The notes under the pieces: generated by a model
The model's database searches: none
Seen by the model: only the letters and a program-made list of their open reading frames with translations
What the model was told of the DNA's origin: nothing
Shown: in pieces, positions 1 to 9,238 of the stretch
Layout: each line of letters opens with the position of its first letter
Numbering within the stretch: position 1 is the first letter of the stretch
Position numbers and translations under genes: made by a program
Assembly (NCBI GenBank): GCA_905182165.1
Contig: CAJJAK010000002.1
Location: forward strand, 124,001 to 188,000
Direction: 5' to 3'
Source: an uncultured Paracoccaceae bacterium
Lineage (GTDB): Bacteria; Pseudomonadota; Alphaproteobacteria; Rhodobacterales; Rhodobacteraceae
Length of the DNA stretch: 64,000 nt

Positions 1-1
1 A

Positions 2-604
2 AATGCATTGATACTTTCAGGCCAAGCAAAAAGAGTTATGGTTATTGGTGCCGAAACTTTTTCTAGAATTATGAATTGGAAAGATCGTTCTACTTGCGTT
101 TTATTTGGTGACGGAGCTGGAGCTGTTTTAGTAGAAGCGCAAGAGGGGACGGGCGATAATAAAGACAGGGGTATTATAGCAACTGATTTAAATTCTGATG
201 GAAGTTATAGAGATATTTTATATGTGGATGGAGGAGTTTCCAAGACCCAATCAAGTGGCGTTTTGGTCATGGAGGGTAAGGAAGTATATAAGCACGCCGT
301 GGTAAAATTAGCACAAACTGCAGACACAGTTCTTACTAAAGCAAAAATAGAAACAGACGATATAGATTGGGTTGTTCCACATCAAGCTAATCTAAGAATA
401 ATTAAATCTACAGTCCAGAAACTTGGAATTGATATGAGCCGCGTCATTGTAACGGTTCAAAATCATGGAAACACTTCAGCCGCATCTATCCCTTTAGCTT
501 TATCGGTTGCTAACCAAGAGAACAAAATTAAAAAAGGGGACCTTTTGCTAACTGAGGCTATTGGTGGTGGATTAGCTTGGGGTTCCGTAGTGGTACGTTG
601 GTAA
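2..604 (+). CDS. fabH: 3-oxoacyl-ACP synthase III (KAS III), 3' part
   Basis: Condenses acetyl-CoA with malonyl-ACP to start type II fatty acid synthesis in the cytoplasm. Only the C-terminal two thirds is in the window; the frame is open to the first bases and the active-site Cys lies outside. Visible are the FGDGAGAVLVEA segment, the catalytic His in VVPHQANLRI and the catalytic Asn in GNTSAASIP, in family order and ending normally in GGGLAWGSVVVRW. It precedes ihfA and a merR gene, the usual alphaproteobacterial arrangement. Identification is firm; the start is not visible. Confidence 0.95.
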   Translation, partial: NALILSGQAKRVMVIGAETFSRIMNWKDRSTCVLFGDGAGAVLVEAQEGTGDNKDRGIIATDLNSDGSYRDILYVDGGVSKTQSSGVLVMEGKEVYKHAVVKLAQTADTVLTKAKIETDDIDWVVPHQANLRIIKSTVQKLGIDMSRVIVTVQNHGNTSAASIPLALSVANQENKIKKGDLLLTEAIGGGLAWGSVVVRW

Positions 605-694
605 AATTATATTAGACGTATCAACCAGTTAAGGTTGACAGAACAACTATTATTTTCCTACTATATAAGACATAACTTGGGGGAGTTAATCTAA

Positions 695-997
695 ATGAGC
701 ACAAAAACTCTTACGCGAATGGACTTGAACGAGGCACTTTTTAGAGAAGTTGGACTTTCCAGAAATGAAAGTGCAGATCTAGTTGAAAGTGTCTTAAATC
801 ATCTTTCTGATGCCTTGGTGGCTGGAAATACTGTTAAAATATCTTCTTTTGGCACTTTTAAGGTATGTAATAAAACTCAACGAATAGGCAGAAATCCAAA
901 GACAGGCGAAGAGGCAGTAATTACACCAAGAAGAGTTTTATCATTTCGTCCATCCCATCTCATGAAAGAACGCGTCACATCCAGCAATAGCGACTAA
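695..997 (+). CDS. ihfA: Integration host factor subunit alpha
   Basis: DNA-bending nucleoid protein that pairs with IHF beta. The 100-residue length is normal for the family. The N-terminal helices ([20 protein letters not shown]) and the DNA-binding arm with [20 protein letters not shown] are clear. The ATG at 695 is preceded by a strong GGGGGAG Shine-Dalgarno at 679-685, which fixes the start. Position between fabH and a merR gene is the common alphaproteobacterial order and favours the alpha subunit over HU or IHF beta. Confidence 0.95.
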   Translation: MSTKTLTRMDLNEALFREVGLSRNESADLVESVLNHLSDALVAGNTVKISSFGTFKVCNKTQRIGRNPKTGEEAVITPRRVLSFRPSHLMKERVTSSNSD

Positions 998-1007
998 GTC
1001 ACATAAT

Positions 1008-1541
1008 ATGAAAAAATCAGCAGAAGCATTCAGAACTATAGGTGAAGTAGCCACGTGGCTAAAGACTGAAGCATACGTGTTAAGATTTTGGGAGAGCAGG
1101 TTTAGCCATATCAAACCGGTCAAGAGAGATGATGGTCGGAGATACTATCGTCCCAAAGATATGACAATAATCGGAGGCATCAAAACGCTATTACACAAAG
1201 ATGGTTTGACAATCAAAGGTGTCCAAAAAATCTTACGGGAACAAGGCGTGGGTTACGTAGCATCGCTTTCGCCACCACTAGACAATGAACAGCCAATTAT
1301 TAATCCACCTTCCTCAATAGAAATGGCCAGTCCTGAGAAGGATTTGGCAGAAACTCAAAATGGGCAATCTTCAGAATCCAGCCCTACAAAACCCATAGAT
1401 TCAAATCTAAATTCAGCAGAATTTACACCTGCAGACTCTCAAAGTATAAATAATAATGATAACCTTGCCGATATTGCTAGAAGGTTAAAATTATTAAGAG
1501 ATGAAATCCAAAATGAAATTGAAAATAGTTTTCATAATTAA
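1008..1541 (+). CDS. MerR family transcriptional regulator
   Basis: A 177-residue protein with an N-terminal MerR-type winged helix (about residues 7-75: [29 protein letters not shown]), then a low-complexity Ser/Asn/Pro linker and a C-terminal helix ([20 protein letters not shown]) that probably dimerises. No metal-binding cysteines are seen in the C-terminus, so it is not a classical metal sensor. This short MerR protein habitually follows ihfA in alphaproteobacteria. It starts 10 bases after the ihfA stop, so the two are probably cotranscribed. Its targets are unknown. Confidence 0.85.
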   Translation: MKKSAEAFRTIGEVATWLKTEAYVLRFWESRFSHIKPVKRDDGRRYYRPKDMTIIGGIKTLLHKDGLTIKGVQKILREQGVGYVASLSPPLDNEQPIINPPSSIEMASPEKDLAETQNGQSSESSPTKPIDSNLNSAEFTPADSQSINNNDNLADIARRLKLLRDEIQNEIENSFHN

Positions 1542-1598
1542 TGAAAAAATTTCTCTCAGCTATTGCTCATCGTTAAAAAAATGCTGATACACAAATAT

Positions 1599-1675
1599 CG
1601 GGCTATAGCGCAGTTTGGTAGCGCGTTCGTCTGGGGGACGAAAGGTCGTAGGTTCAAATCCTGCTAGCCCGACCA
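1599..1675 (+). tRNA. tRNA-Pro (GGG)
   Basis: A complete 77-nt cloverleaf. The acceptor strands CGGGCTA and TAGCCCG pair fully, and the CCA at 1673-1675 is encoded. The anticodon stem TTCGT/ACGAA encloses the loop CTGGGGG, giving anticodon GGG. The T arm contains GGTTCAAATCC. It lies between merR and dcd, in line with its usual alphaproteobacterial neighbourhood. Confidence 0.96.
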
Positions 1676-1732
1676 AAAATAACCGTCCTGCCCAGTGTAT
1701 CACCCTTATTGGGTCAAATAAAGAGATATATT

Positions 1733-2707
1733 ATGACTAAAGTGATCGCAGGCGTGCTTCCATCTCAATCAATACAAAAGATGATCCAGCGTGGCGAAAT
1801 TAACTCTAGAGGCGCAACAATTGATTCTTCCCAAGTTCAACCAGCCAGTCTCGATTTAAGGCTTGGCATAGTTGCATATCGTGTACGAGCATCATTTTTA
1901 ACTGGTAAAAATTTTACTGTTAATGATAGGTTGCAAGAATTTGAAATGCACAAAATAGATTTGACCAAAGGAGCCATATTAGAAAAAGGATGCGTTTATA
2001 TAATACCTTTAATGGAATATTTAAATCTTCCCAAAAACGTATCAGCAGCTTCAAATGCCAAAAGTTCAATTGGACGATTAGATCTTTTAACCCGTGTAAT
2101 TACAGATAATGGTATAGAATTTGATCGCATAAATAATGGTTATAAAGGACCCCTCTATGCTGAAATATGTCCTAGATCATTTTCTGTATTAGCGCGGCCA
2201 AAACAACGATTAAACCAAATTCGCTTTAGAATTGGTCAATCGGTCATAAACGATGACGGCTTAAAGAAAATGCATGCCTCTGATCCATTAGTTAACGGTG
2301 AGGCCTTGATAGATGATGGTTTAGGATTTTCAGTAGACTTAAAACCAAAAGAGAATAATTTAGTTGGCTTTGTCGCTAAACCACATACAAATATAATAGA
2401 TTTAGATAAAATAAATTACTACAATCCAAATGATTTTTGGCAATCAGTGAGAACTTCATCTGGACAAATAATTTTAGACCCAGGCGCATTTTATATTCTT
2501 GTTAGTAGAGAAGCAGTAAACATACCATCTAACTGTGCTGCAGAAATGGCACCATATATTGCCATGATTGGAGAATTTAGGGTACATTATGCAGGTTTTT
2601 TTGATCCGGGATTCGGCAATAAGGACTCAGGAGGCATAGGCTCACGTGGAGTTTTAGAAGTTAGATGTCATGAAGCACCATTTGTGCTTGAGCATGGTCA
2701 AAAGTAA
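1733..2707 (+). CDS. dcd: 2'-deoxycytidine 5'-triphosphate deaminase, long alphaproteobacterial form
   Basis: Converts dCTP to dUTP for thymidylate synthesis. About 324 residues, matching the long duplicated alphaproteobacterial form rather than the roughly 190-residue E. coli enzyme. Family segments include QPASLDLRLG near the N-terminus, AASNAKSSIGRLDLLTRVITD in the middle, and MIGEFRVHYAGFFDPGFG followed by GSRGVLEVRCHEAPF near the end. A TTG eight codons upstream is also open, but the ATG at 1733 has an AAAGAG ribosome site and begins MTKVIAGVLPSQ, so it was preferred. Confidence 0.85.
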   Translation: MTKVIAGVLPSQSIQKMIQRGEINSRGATIDSSQVQPASLDLRLGIVAYRVRASFLTGKNFTVNDRLQEFEMHKIDLTKGAILEKGCVYIIPLMEYLNLPKNVSAASNAKSSIGRLDLLTRVITDNGIEFDRINNGYKGPLYAEICPRSFSVLARPKQRLNQIRFRIGQSVINDDGLKKMHASDPLVNGEALIDDGLGFSVDLKPKENNLVGFVAKPHTNIIDLDKINYYNPNDFWQSVRTSSGQIILDPGAFYILVSREAVNIPSNCAAEMAPYIAMIGEFRVHYAGFFDPGFGNKDSGGIGSRGVLEVRCHEAPFVLEHGQK

Positions 2708-2830
2708 CCAGCTATTGATTTATGAAAAAATGATAGAAACACCAAATATCCTATATGGGCAAGATTTAAAATCTAATTATCAAGGTCAAGGCCTGAAACT
2801 ATCTAAGCATTTTAAAAGTGATTAACTTCG

Positions 2831-3490
2831 TTAGTTTTCTTCACCAAACATATCAGATTGGTCTATATTTTCCTCTTCTCCCTCCTCAATTTTATCATCA
2901 AATAATACACCCGGTGGTAACCTGCTCTCTAAAAGCCCCGCTGCTCGTAATTCTTTTAAACCAGGTAAATCTTTTAAAGAGCCAAGTCCGAAATGATCCA
3001 AAAAGGTTTGTGTGATTGTAAATGTTATTGGCCTTCCCGGCGTGGTTCGGCGGCGGCCTAAACGAACCCAATCTATCTCCATTAAAAGATCTATAGTGCC
3101 TCTACTAACAGTAACCCCTCGAATTTCCTCAATTTCTGCACGGCTAACCGGCTGGTGATACGCAATTATTGAGAGGGTTTCAATGGCAGCCCGGCTCAAT
3201 TTTCGTGTCTCCACACTCTCACTTTGCATCAGAAAACCCAAATCTGGCGACGTACGTAAAACCCATGCTTCTCCAATTCTCTTTAAATTCACACCACGCT
3301 CCTCATAGAATGACTTAAGATTATTGAGCGCAGTTATTGGCTCACAACCATGAGGCATACGTTTTAAAAACTCTTGGATAGTCACTGGCTCCTTTGTAGC
3401 AAATAAAATAGCTTCCACCATTCGTTCCTGGTCATACAGTGATGGCACTTGAAAAAGACCTTTTTCTCCTTCTTCATTCATTTTACTCAA
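2831..3490 (-). CDS. scpB: Segregation and condensation protein B
   Basis: Partner of ScpA in the SMC-ScpAB condensin that compacts and segregates chromosomes. 219 residues with two winged-helix units: EAILFATKEPVTIQEFLKR at the start, and ALSRAAIETLSIIAYHQP-type sequence (here KLSRAAIETLSIIAYHQP) followed by EIEEIRGVTVSRGTIDLLME. An acidic tail rich in Asp/Glu follows. It overlaps the scpA stop by eight bases, so translation is probably coupled. tatA-tatB, which often follow scpB in this class, are absent here. Confidence 0.93.
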   Translation of the reverse strand: MSKMNEEGEKGLFQVPSLYDQERMVEAILFATKEPVTIQEFLKRMPHGCEPITALNNLKSFYEERGVNLKRIGEAWVLRTSPDLGFLMQSESVETRKLSRAAIETLSIIAYHQPVSRAEIEEIRGVTVSRGTIDLLMEIDWVRLGRRRTTPGRPITFTITQTFLDHFGLGSLKDLPGLKELRAAGLLESRLPPGVLFDDKIEEGEEENIDQSDMFGEEN

Positions 3491-4262
3491 CTTTCTTTCG
3501 TAATTTTATAGGTGAAAAACTATCATTTTGTTCCAGCTCAATCAGTCCGTGTTTTGCTAATTCAAGCGCAGCCGCAAATGTAGACGCCGTTGCTGATCTG
3601 AGCCGTTTAGAGTCAATATCCCAACCATCTGGCAAAAATGATCTAAGATCTGACCATGTTATCGCATGCCCTATAAGACTTCTCATTCTAACTAGCGCCT
3701 GCTCCATAGTTAAAATTGAATTTCTTTCAAAGACAAATGGCTTAAATTCATCTTTGGTTTTAATTCTTGCATATGCTTGCATCAAATCAAGCAAACTAGC
3801 CTGATATGTAATATTTTTTGTGCGTTCAATATTTTCTTCTATCCCCCGTGGAAAAAAATTACGGCCCAATTGATCTCTAGCCAAAAGTTTGGCGGCACAT
3901 TTTCTCATTGCTTCCAATCTCTCTAATTGAAATGCTAAGTATGCAGCCAACTCTTCTCCAGAAGGATTTTCATCAGACGGGTCAGGAGGTAATAACAATC
4001 TTGATTTTAAGAAGGCAAGCCACGCGGCCATTACTAAATAATCAGCCGCAAGCTCAATGCGTAATTCTTTTGCTTCTTTTATGAATTTTAAATATTGTTC
4101 TGCCAACATCAGCACAGATATTTTGCGCACATCTACTTTTTGTGATCGTGCTAACGTCAATAGTACATCTAATGGACCTTCATATCCGTCAACATCAACT
4201 ATTAATGATTCAATCACTTGATCTTCATTAAAATTTGTTTCAAGCCAACTTTCTTCAACCAT
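3483..4262 (-). CDS. scpA: Segregation and condensation protein A (kleisin)
   Basis: Kleisin subunit bridging the SMC heads. 259 residues, with the diagnostic N-terminal YEGPLDVLLTLARSQKVDV (about residues 28-46), the helical YLVMAAWLAFLKSRLLLP block, and a C-terminal winged helix around ATASTFAAALELAKHGLIEL. It follows nagZ by 29 bases and overlaps scpB, giving the nagZ-scpA-scpB order typical of alphaproteobacteria. Confidence 0.94.
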   Translation of the reverse strand: MVEESWLETNFNEDQVIESLIVDVDGYEGPLDVLLTLARSQKVDVRKISVLMLAEQYLKFIKEAKELRIELAADYLVMAAWLAFLKSRLLLPPDPSDENPSGEELAAYLAFQLERLEAMRKCAAKLLARDQLGRNFFPRGIEENIERTKNITYQASLLDLMQAYARIKTKDEFKPFVFERNSILTMEQALVRMRSLIGHAITWSDLRSFLPDGWDIDSKRLRSATASTFAAALELAKHGLIELEQNDSFSPIKLRKKVE

Positions 4263-4291
4263 TTATTAAAATTTTCCTTTTTAACTTATTT

Positions 4292-5293
4292 TTATTTAAT
4301 ATTACTAATTATCGTGTCATATTCATTTATAAGTTTATGAACGTCGATACTAGAAAAATTTTCCCGTTTTCTAAGAACAATGTCAGAATATTTCTTTCTT
4401 TCTAGACTTAAAGAACCACAAAATTGTGAAATTTCGTCCATTTCAACCATATTCCCATTACAGTGTAGTATTAAATCACAACCTGCTTTCAAAGACTTTT
4501 TTACTTTATCCTCAAAAGTACCATTTAATGCTTTCATAGACAAATCATCAGTCATCAGTAATCCATTAAATTTCAATTCAGTACGAACAAGTTCAATAAT
4601 TTTTTTTGAGTGTGTTGCTGGAAATTCATTATCTAACTTTTCGTAAAGAACGTGCGCAGTCATGCCCAAAGGTATATCATTCAAACCTTTAAAAACTGCA
4701 AAATCGGATTTAGATAATTCGTCCATACTTGCTCTAATCTTTGGTAAATCAAGATGGCTATCAACTTTTGCTCTGCCATGACCAGGCAAATGTTTTAAAA
4801 CTGGCAAAACTCCAGAATCAAGTAATCCATTAGCACATGCTCTAGCTGCACTAATCACAACATTAGGAACTCTTCCATAACATCTATTCAATAATACATT
4901 ATGAGTAAATCTATTTGCCAGATCTCCAACGGGTGCACAATTTACATCAATTCCTACCTTTTTAAGCTCTTCACCAATAATTCGATACCTTAGCCACATA
5001 GCTCTATCGCTTAATTCTTCTGGGACAAGCGACATTTGCTCCATAGCTGGCATCCAGCTTCGCCAATGGGGTTTACTTAAGCGCTCAACCCTACCACCTT
5101 CTTGGTCAACAAGAATCGGAATGTCGCGTCCAACTGTATCTCTTATAGAATCGGTTAAGGCTCTTAATTGGATGGGATTTTCTATATTTCGCTTAAAGAG
5201 TATAAAACCCCACGGATTTACTGAGGAAAAGAACTTAACTTCTTCTTGCTTTAACACAAATCCACAGCAGCCAAATATAACTGATTTGATCAC
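4292..5293 (-). CDS. nagZ: Beta-N-acetylhexosaminidase, GH3 family
   Basis: Removes N-acetylglucosamine from anhydromuropeptides in cytoplasmic peptidoglycan recycling. 333 residues, single-domain GH3. Visible are PILVDQEGGRVERL (about 59-72), KHLPGHGRAKVDSHLDLP (167-184, containing the NagZ-specific catalytic Asp-Ser-His loop) and the nucleophile segment LLMTDDLSMKAL (about 245-256). It sits between the SPOR gene and scpA, as usual in this class. Confidence 0.93.
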   Translation of the reverse strand: MIKSVIFGCCGFVLKQEEVKFFSSVNPWGFILFKRNIENPIQLRALTDSIRDTVGRDIPILVDQEGGRVERLSKPHWRSWMPAMEQMSLVPEELSDRAMWLRYRIIGEELKKVGIDVNCAPVGDLANRFTHNVLLNRCYGRVPNVVISAARACANGLLDSGVLPVLKHLPGHGRAKVDSHLDLPKIRASMDELSKSDFAVFKGLNDIPLGMTAHVLYEKLDNEFPATHSKKIIELVRTELKFNGLLMTDDLSMKALNGTFEDKVKKSLKAGCDLILHCNGNMVEMDEISQFCGSLSLERKKYSDIVLRKRENFSSIDVHKLINEYDTIISNIK

Positions 5294-5429
5294 TACTTTG
5301 CCCTCATGGGCAAGCAGGTCGGTAAGGAATCTCTCAAAAAAAGACAGAAGTCTCTACTTTCTCCCAAACCTGAAAAACCAACAACCGTTAGCCTATAAGA
5401 ATTATTACCACGAATATTTTGATTTTGTA

Positions 5430-6189
5430 TTATTCGTTTTTTATTTTTGAAAACTGAACTGTTATTACTTTAGAATCTGACCATACTTTTTGCGCTTTCT
5501 GTTTAGTAGAATAGAATCCTAACTGAACAAGATTTGTTCCTGACTTAAGGCTAACTTCATTAGTTGCCTTAATCTTATCTTTCGTTCCAGGCGTCAAATC
5601 AACGTCATTATTTTCTATAATCTTATTTTTATTCCCAGGCGTCAAATCAACGTCATTATTTTCTATAATCTTATCTAAAGATAAATTTTGTGTATCACCA
5701 CCTGTTTCTTTAAATTCTGAAATAACTACAGCAAAAGGCGAGATACCATCCAGTACATTTATTATTTCTTTTTTATTTTCTCCATCTCCATTATTTAATG
5801 ATGAAACTTTAGGTTCGTTTGTAACTCTACTATTTTCAATTATGGAGATATTAATATCTTCTTCTATCAAATTTAATGGGTTCTGGCGCTAATATTATTC
5901 GTGTAGCAGCACTTTGCGCTTTGCCTTGCTCTTGAACATTGTTTACAGACAAACCTTGATAATTAACAATTTGGCCACCTGGCTCTTCCGACACTACTCT
6001 CAATTCTTTAATTTTTGCTTTTACTACAGGTATTTCAGCACTATCGCTAACGTTGAGACTAAAACCCCAAATTATAAGAGTAATCAAAATTATGATTGAT
6101 AATAATGCACCTGCCCAGTTCACTATTAACTTAAGCATTCCAATAAATATGGTCGGTTCGTCGTTGTCTTGCCTGTAAGGCATTACCAT
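5430..6189 (-). CDS. SPOR domain protein (frameshifted)
   Basis: A divisome-type membrane protein that binds denuded peptidoglycan at the septum. It is split in two reading frames. The 5' part (6189 to about 5865) has a short cytoplasmic stretch, one membrane helix (AGALLSIIILITLIIWGF, about residues 31-48) and IPVVKAKIKELRVVSEEPGG. The 3' part carries a linker with an internal repeat and ends in a SPOR-like LVQLGFYSTKQKAQKVWSD. The frames overlap at 5851-5870. Skipping one C in GAACCCATT joins them as APEPLNLIEED, so a one-base insertion is likely. Position next to argS and nagZ supports the call. Confidence 0.75.
5572..5683 (-). repeat. 48-bp tandem repeat inside the SPOR gene
   Basis: Two near-identical 48-bp units (at 5587 and 5635 on the + strand) encode two copies of a 16-residue unit, KIIENNDVDLTPGNKN and KIIENNDVDLTPGTKD. 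A third, diverged unit (KIKATNEVSLKSGTN) follows. The period is a multiple of three, so copy number can change without breaking the frame. It lies in the linker ahead of the SPOR domain. Confidence 0.9.
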
Positions 6190-6242
6190 ACCTCAATAAG
6201 TCTAATCATTTTGTCAAAATAATTAATTCTCGTGGTTTATCT

Positions 6243-7988
6243 TAACGCATTTCTTCCATCGGCTTCACACCAAGGATACCCAAGCCGTTTGAAATAACAA
6301 TGGCTACACTTCTCGCTATAGCAATTTTAGCATGAGAATGATCAACATTTTCTTCATCAATAAACCTTAGGGAAGGTGTATCTCTTACCCATATTCCAAT
6401 AAGAGTGAAATTCTGAAGCTAATTCATATAAATAAAATGCTATTCTATGAGGTTCATTATGTTTTGCAGCAAGCTCTATTAACCTAGGCCATTCACATAT
6501 CTTCCTGACGATGTTTAGCTCACTTTCGTGACCTAATAAGTGCATATCTGCAAGAATTAATGTCTCATCAGAAACATCTATATTTACTTTTTTTGATTTA
6601 GTTAAAACTGAATGATGCCAACATAAATATTGAACATAAAAAACTGGATTATCTTTTGACTTGCTCTCGTCACACTTTAGCAAAATCAAAATCTAATGGA
6701 GCGTCATTTTTTCTAGTTAACATTACAAACCTTGTGACATCTGACCCCACTTGTTCGACCAAATCTCTCAGCTGTACGAAATTTCCAGCACGTTTTGACA
6801 TTTTAAATGGTTCACCATTTTTATACAATCTAACCAATTTCCATGTTGTTCATCGATCGATACCGTATCATCCGAAAGAGCCATTACAGCGGCCTTCATT
6901 CTCTTTACATAGCCACCATGGTCTGCACCAAAAATATCGATCAAATGCTCATATTTACGTGTTATTTTATCATAATGATAAGCAATATCAGGAGCAAAAT
7001 AAGTCCATGTACCATCAGATTTTTTTATTGGCCTATCAACATCATCACCATATTGTGAAGATTTGAATAATGTTTGTGTTCTTGGCTCCCAATCTTCAGG
7101 AAGCTTACCTTTTGGAGCCTCCAGAACACCTTGATATATCAAGCCTTTAGAATTCAAGTCATCCAATGCAGCTTCAATTCTACCAGTTCCATATAATGAC
7201 TTTTCTGAATAAAAAATATCCATCCTAATACCTAAAGACGATAAGTCTAAACGTATCAACCTCATCATAGCTGCTACAGAATGTTCTCGGAATTTAGGTA
7301 ACCATTCTGACTCTGGTGCATTTACGAATGTGTCTCCAAAACTATCTTTCAGTGAGGCACCAATAGGAATCAAATAATCACCAGGGTAAGTTCCATCTGC
7401 AAACTCAACAGAGATACCATTAGCTTCAAGATACCTTAAATGAGCTGACCGAGCCAGTACGTCAACCTGCGCACCACCATCATTTATATAATACTCTCTT
7501 GTTACATCATATCCTGCAAAATCTAATAAATTCGCCAAAGCATCACCAAAGACTGCTCCTCTGGTATGGCCGACATGAAGAGGGCCAGTAGGGTTAGCAC
7601 TAACAAATTCAATATTTACTTTTTTATTCCCTCCAATCAAAGATTTTCCAAAATCACTTTTCAATCTTATGATTTGAGGTATCAAGTCAAGCCAAATAGC
7701 TTTTTTGAGTGTCAAATTAAGAAACCCTGGACCAGCCACTTCGATAGTAGAAATTCTTGCATCACTTTTTAATTTTTCAATCAAAATTTCTGCTATTTCT
7801 CTGGGCTTTAAATTCGCTTGTTTAGCCAAAACCATTGCTGCATTTGTAGACATATCTCCATGCAAACTGTCGCGTGGTAGCTCAACTGTAACATTCTTAA
7901 AATCTATATTTTTTGGTAAAATATTCTCTGATTGCATAGACCCAAGAGCATCTAAAACGAGGTCATATATTTCAGCAAAGAGATCCAT
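6243..7988 (-). pseudogene. argS: Arginyl-tRNA synthetase (frameshifted)
   Basis: Charges tRNA-Arg. The first 400 residues are intact (to about 6770) and contain VSANPTGPLHVGHTRGA with the HIGH-type signature. The remainder is spread over other frames. The segment equivalent to the KMSK loop (about 6770-6800) reads out of frame as CQNVLEIS; the next frame (6357-6689) holds [19 protein letters not shown] and the anticodon-binding helices; and the last 115 bases encode the normal end, GILGVKPMEEMR. At least two indels are needed to restore one protein of about 580 residues. Because the gene is essential, a sequence error is more likely than true loss. Confidence 0.88.
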
Positions 7989-8177
7989 TAATTTTCCAAT
8001 TTTTATTTTTATGGTTTACCATGTAACGTACTGCGGTCAACGATTTTAATTCAATCATAGGGTGGAATTTAATAAATTTAAATTTACTATTTTTTAACCA
8101 TTAATTGCGCAATCTATATTTACACTTTCAGAACTTATTAGAATTGAATATTAAAAAAAACTACTTATGCTAACCTT

Positions 8178-8913
8178 ATGTTGGAAAACAAATTAGTCAT
8201 ATACTATCGAACCATTGTTTTTCTTATAGCAATCTTTTATTGGCTTTATCAATTTTCGGGTATTTTAACAGATCCTTTTGGCTGGCAATTTCGATATCTA
8301 ACCATTTGGAGTTTAACAGCGAGCACATTAGTAGCAGCACAGCTTTTAGGGTTTTCGTTAGGCCTAACCAATAAAAATTGGAATAGTTTAGCGTCTGCTG
8401 CCACGGTTATAAGTATGGTTGTAGTTATCCAATATTGGAGGCTACATTTTACAGATCCTAAACTTGTTGGCTCTGGTAGCATTCCCTGGCATCAACAATA
8501 CTATTTACATCTATTGGGCCCAATGTTGTTGTGGATCGATGCTTTTCTTATTTTAGGGGCCTTTAGTAATCTGAAAAGAATTTTATTTCTTATCTTGATA
8601 TTCAGTATAACTTATCCACTTTGGATGGAGGTTATTCTTCAGCCAATTAATACTATACCATCTGGTACAGTAACGAATGGACTACCCTACCCTTTTTTAA
8701 ACGATATGGAAGTATTTGAAAGATATGGTACTTTATTTAATTAGTATAATGCTTAATTTTCTCTTAATATATTTTGGATGGTTCTTATCTAATGTTCTTT
8801 TTTTCAAATTTATCAAATTTAATCTACGATTTAGAGTCTTTTACCTCTTGCGGGAAAAACTCTCTCCGGCTATTGCCGATGCACTGACGGATGCGGGCGT
8901 AGCTCAGGGGTAG
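8178..8913 (+). CDS. Unknown multi-spanning membrane protein, possibly FAR-17a/AIG1-like (frameshifted)
   Basis: The main frame (8178-8744) has about five hydrophobic helices with conserved-looking features: FGWQFRYLTIWSLTAS, HLLGPMLLWIDAFLI and GLPYPFLNDM. This pattern recalls the FAR-17a/AIG1 (Pr6Pr) membrane family, but that is a weak recognition. A sixth helix (IMLNFLLIYFGWFLSNVLFF) lies immediately downstream in another frame, which stays open to 8913, 21 bases into tRNA-Gly. A one-base indel near 8735 would join the two. The true C-terminus is unsure. No function is assigned. Confidence 0.45.
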
Positions 8914-8967
8914 AGCATAACCTTGCCAAGGTTAGGGTCGAGAGTTCGAATCTCTTCGCCCGCTCCA
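8893..8967 (+). tRNA. tRNA-Gly (GCC)
   Basis: A 75-nt cloverleaf with acceptor strands GCGGGCG and CGCCCGC. The anticodon stem TAACC/GGTTA encloses the loop TTGCCAA, giving anticodon GCC. The T arm has GAGTTCGAATCTC. Discriminator T and an encoded CCA occupy 8964-8967. Confidence 0.96.
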
Positions 8968-9078
8968 ACTTAATACAAAATGCTTTATGGCAATTTAAAG
9001 CTAACAATTATAATTTTAAAAACCCAGTAAAATCAGAATTTGCAGTAATAATTCCATAACTTTTAATGACAATTGCTT

Positions 9079-9154
9079 TGGCAGGGGCTGAGGGACTCGA
9101 ACCCACGACCCTCGGTTTTGGAGACCGATGCTCTACCAACTGAGCTAAACCCCT
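9079..9154 (-). tRNA. tRNA-Trp (CCA)
   Basis: A 76-nt cloverleaf on the minus strand. The acceptor strands AGGGGTT and AGCCCCT pair, with one G-T. The anticodon loop CTCCAAA within the stem TCGGT/ACCGA gives anticodon CCA. The T arm has GGGTTCGAGTCCC. Discriminator G and CCA are encoded at 9079-9082. The secE-nusG genes that often follow tRNA-Trp are not present. Confidence 0.95.
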
Positions 9155-9238
9155 AATCCTCTTTTCCTCCTAAGGAAGCAAAAGGCATTTTGCAAGAACT
9201 GTTATAAATTAAAAATAGTTTTTAAACTAATATGAGGA

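Noticed and set aside
5851..5870. Programmed ribosomal frameshift in the SPOR gene
   Set aside because: No slippery heptamer plus downstream structure is evident, and similar one-base breaks occur in many unrelated genes of the window, so a sequence indel is simpler.
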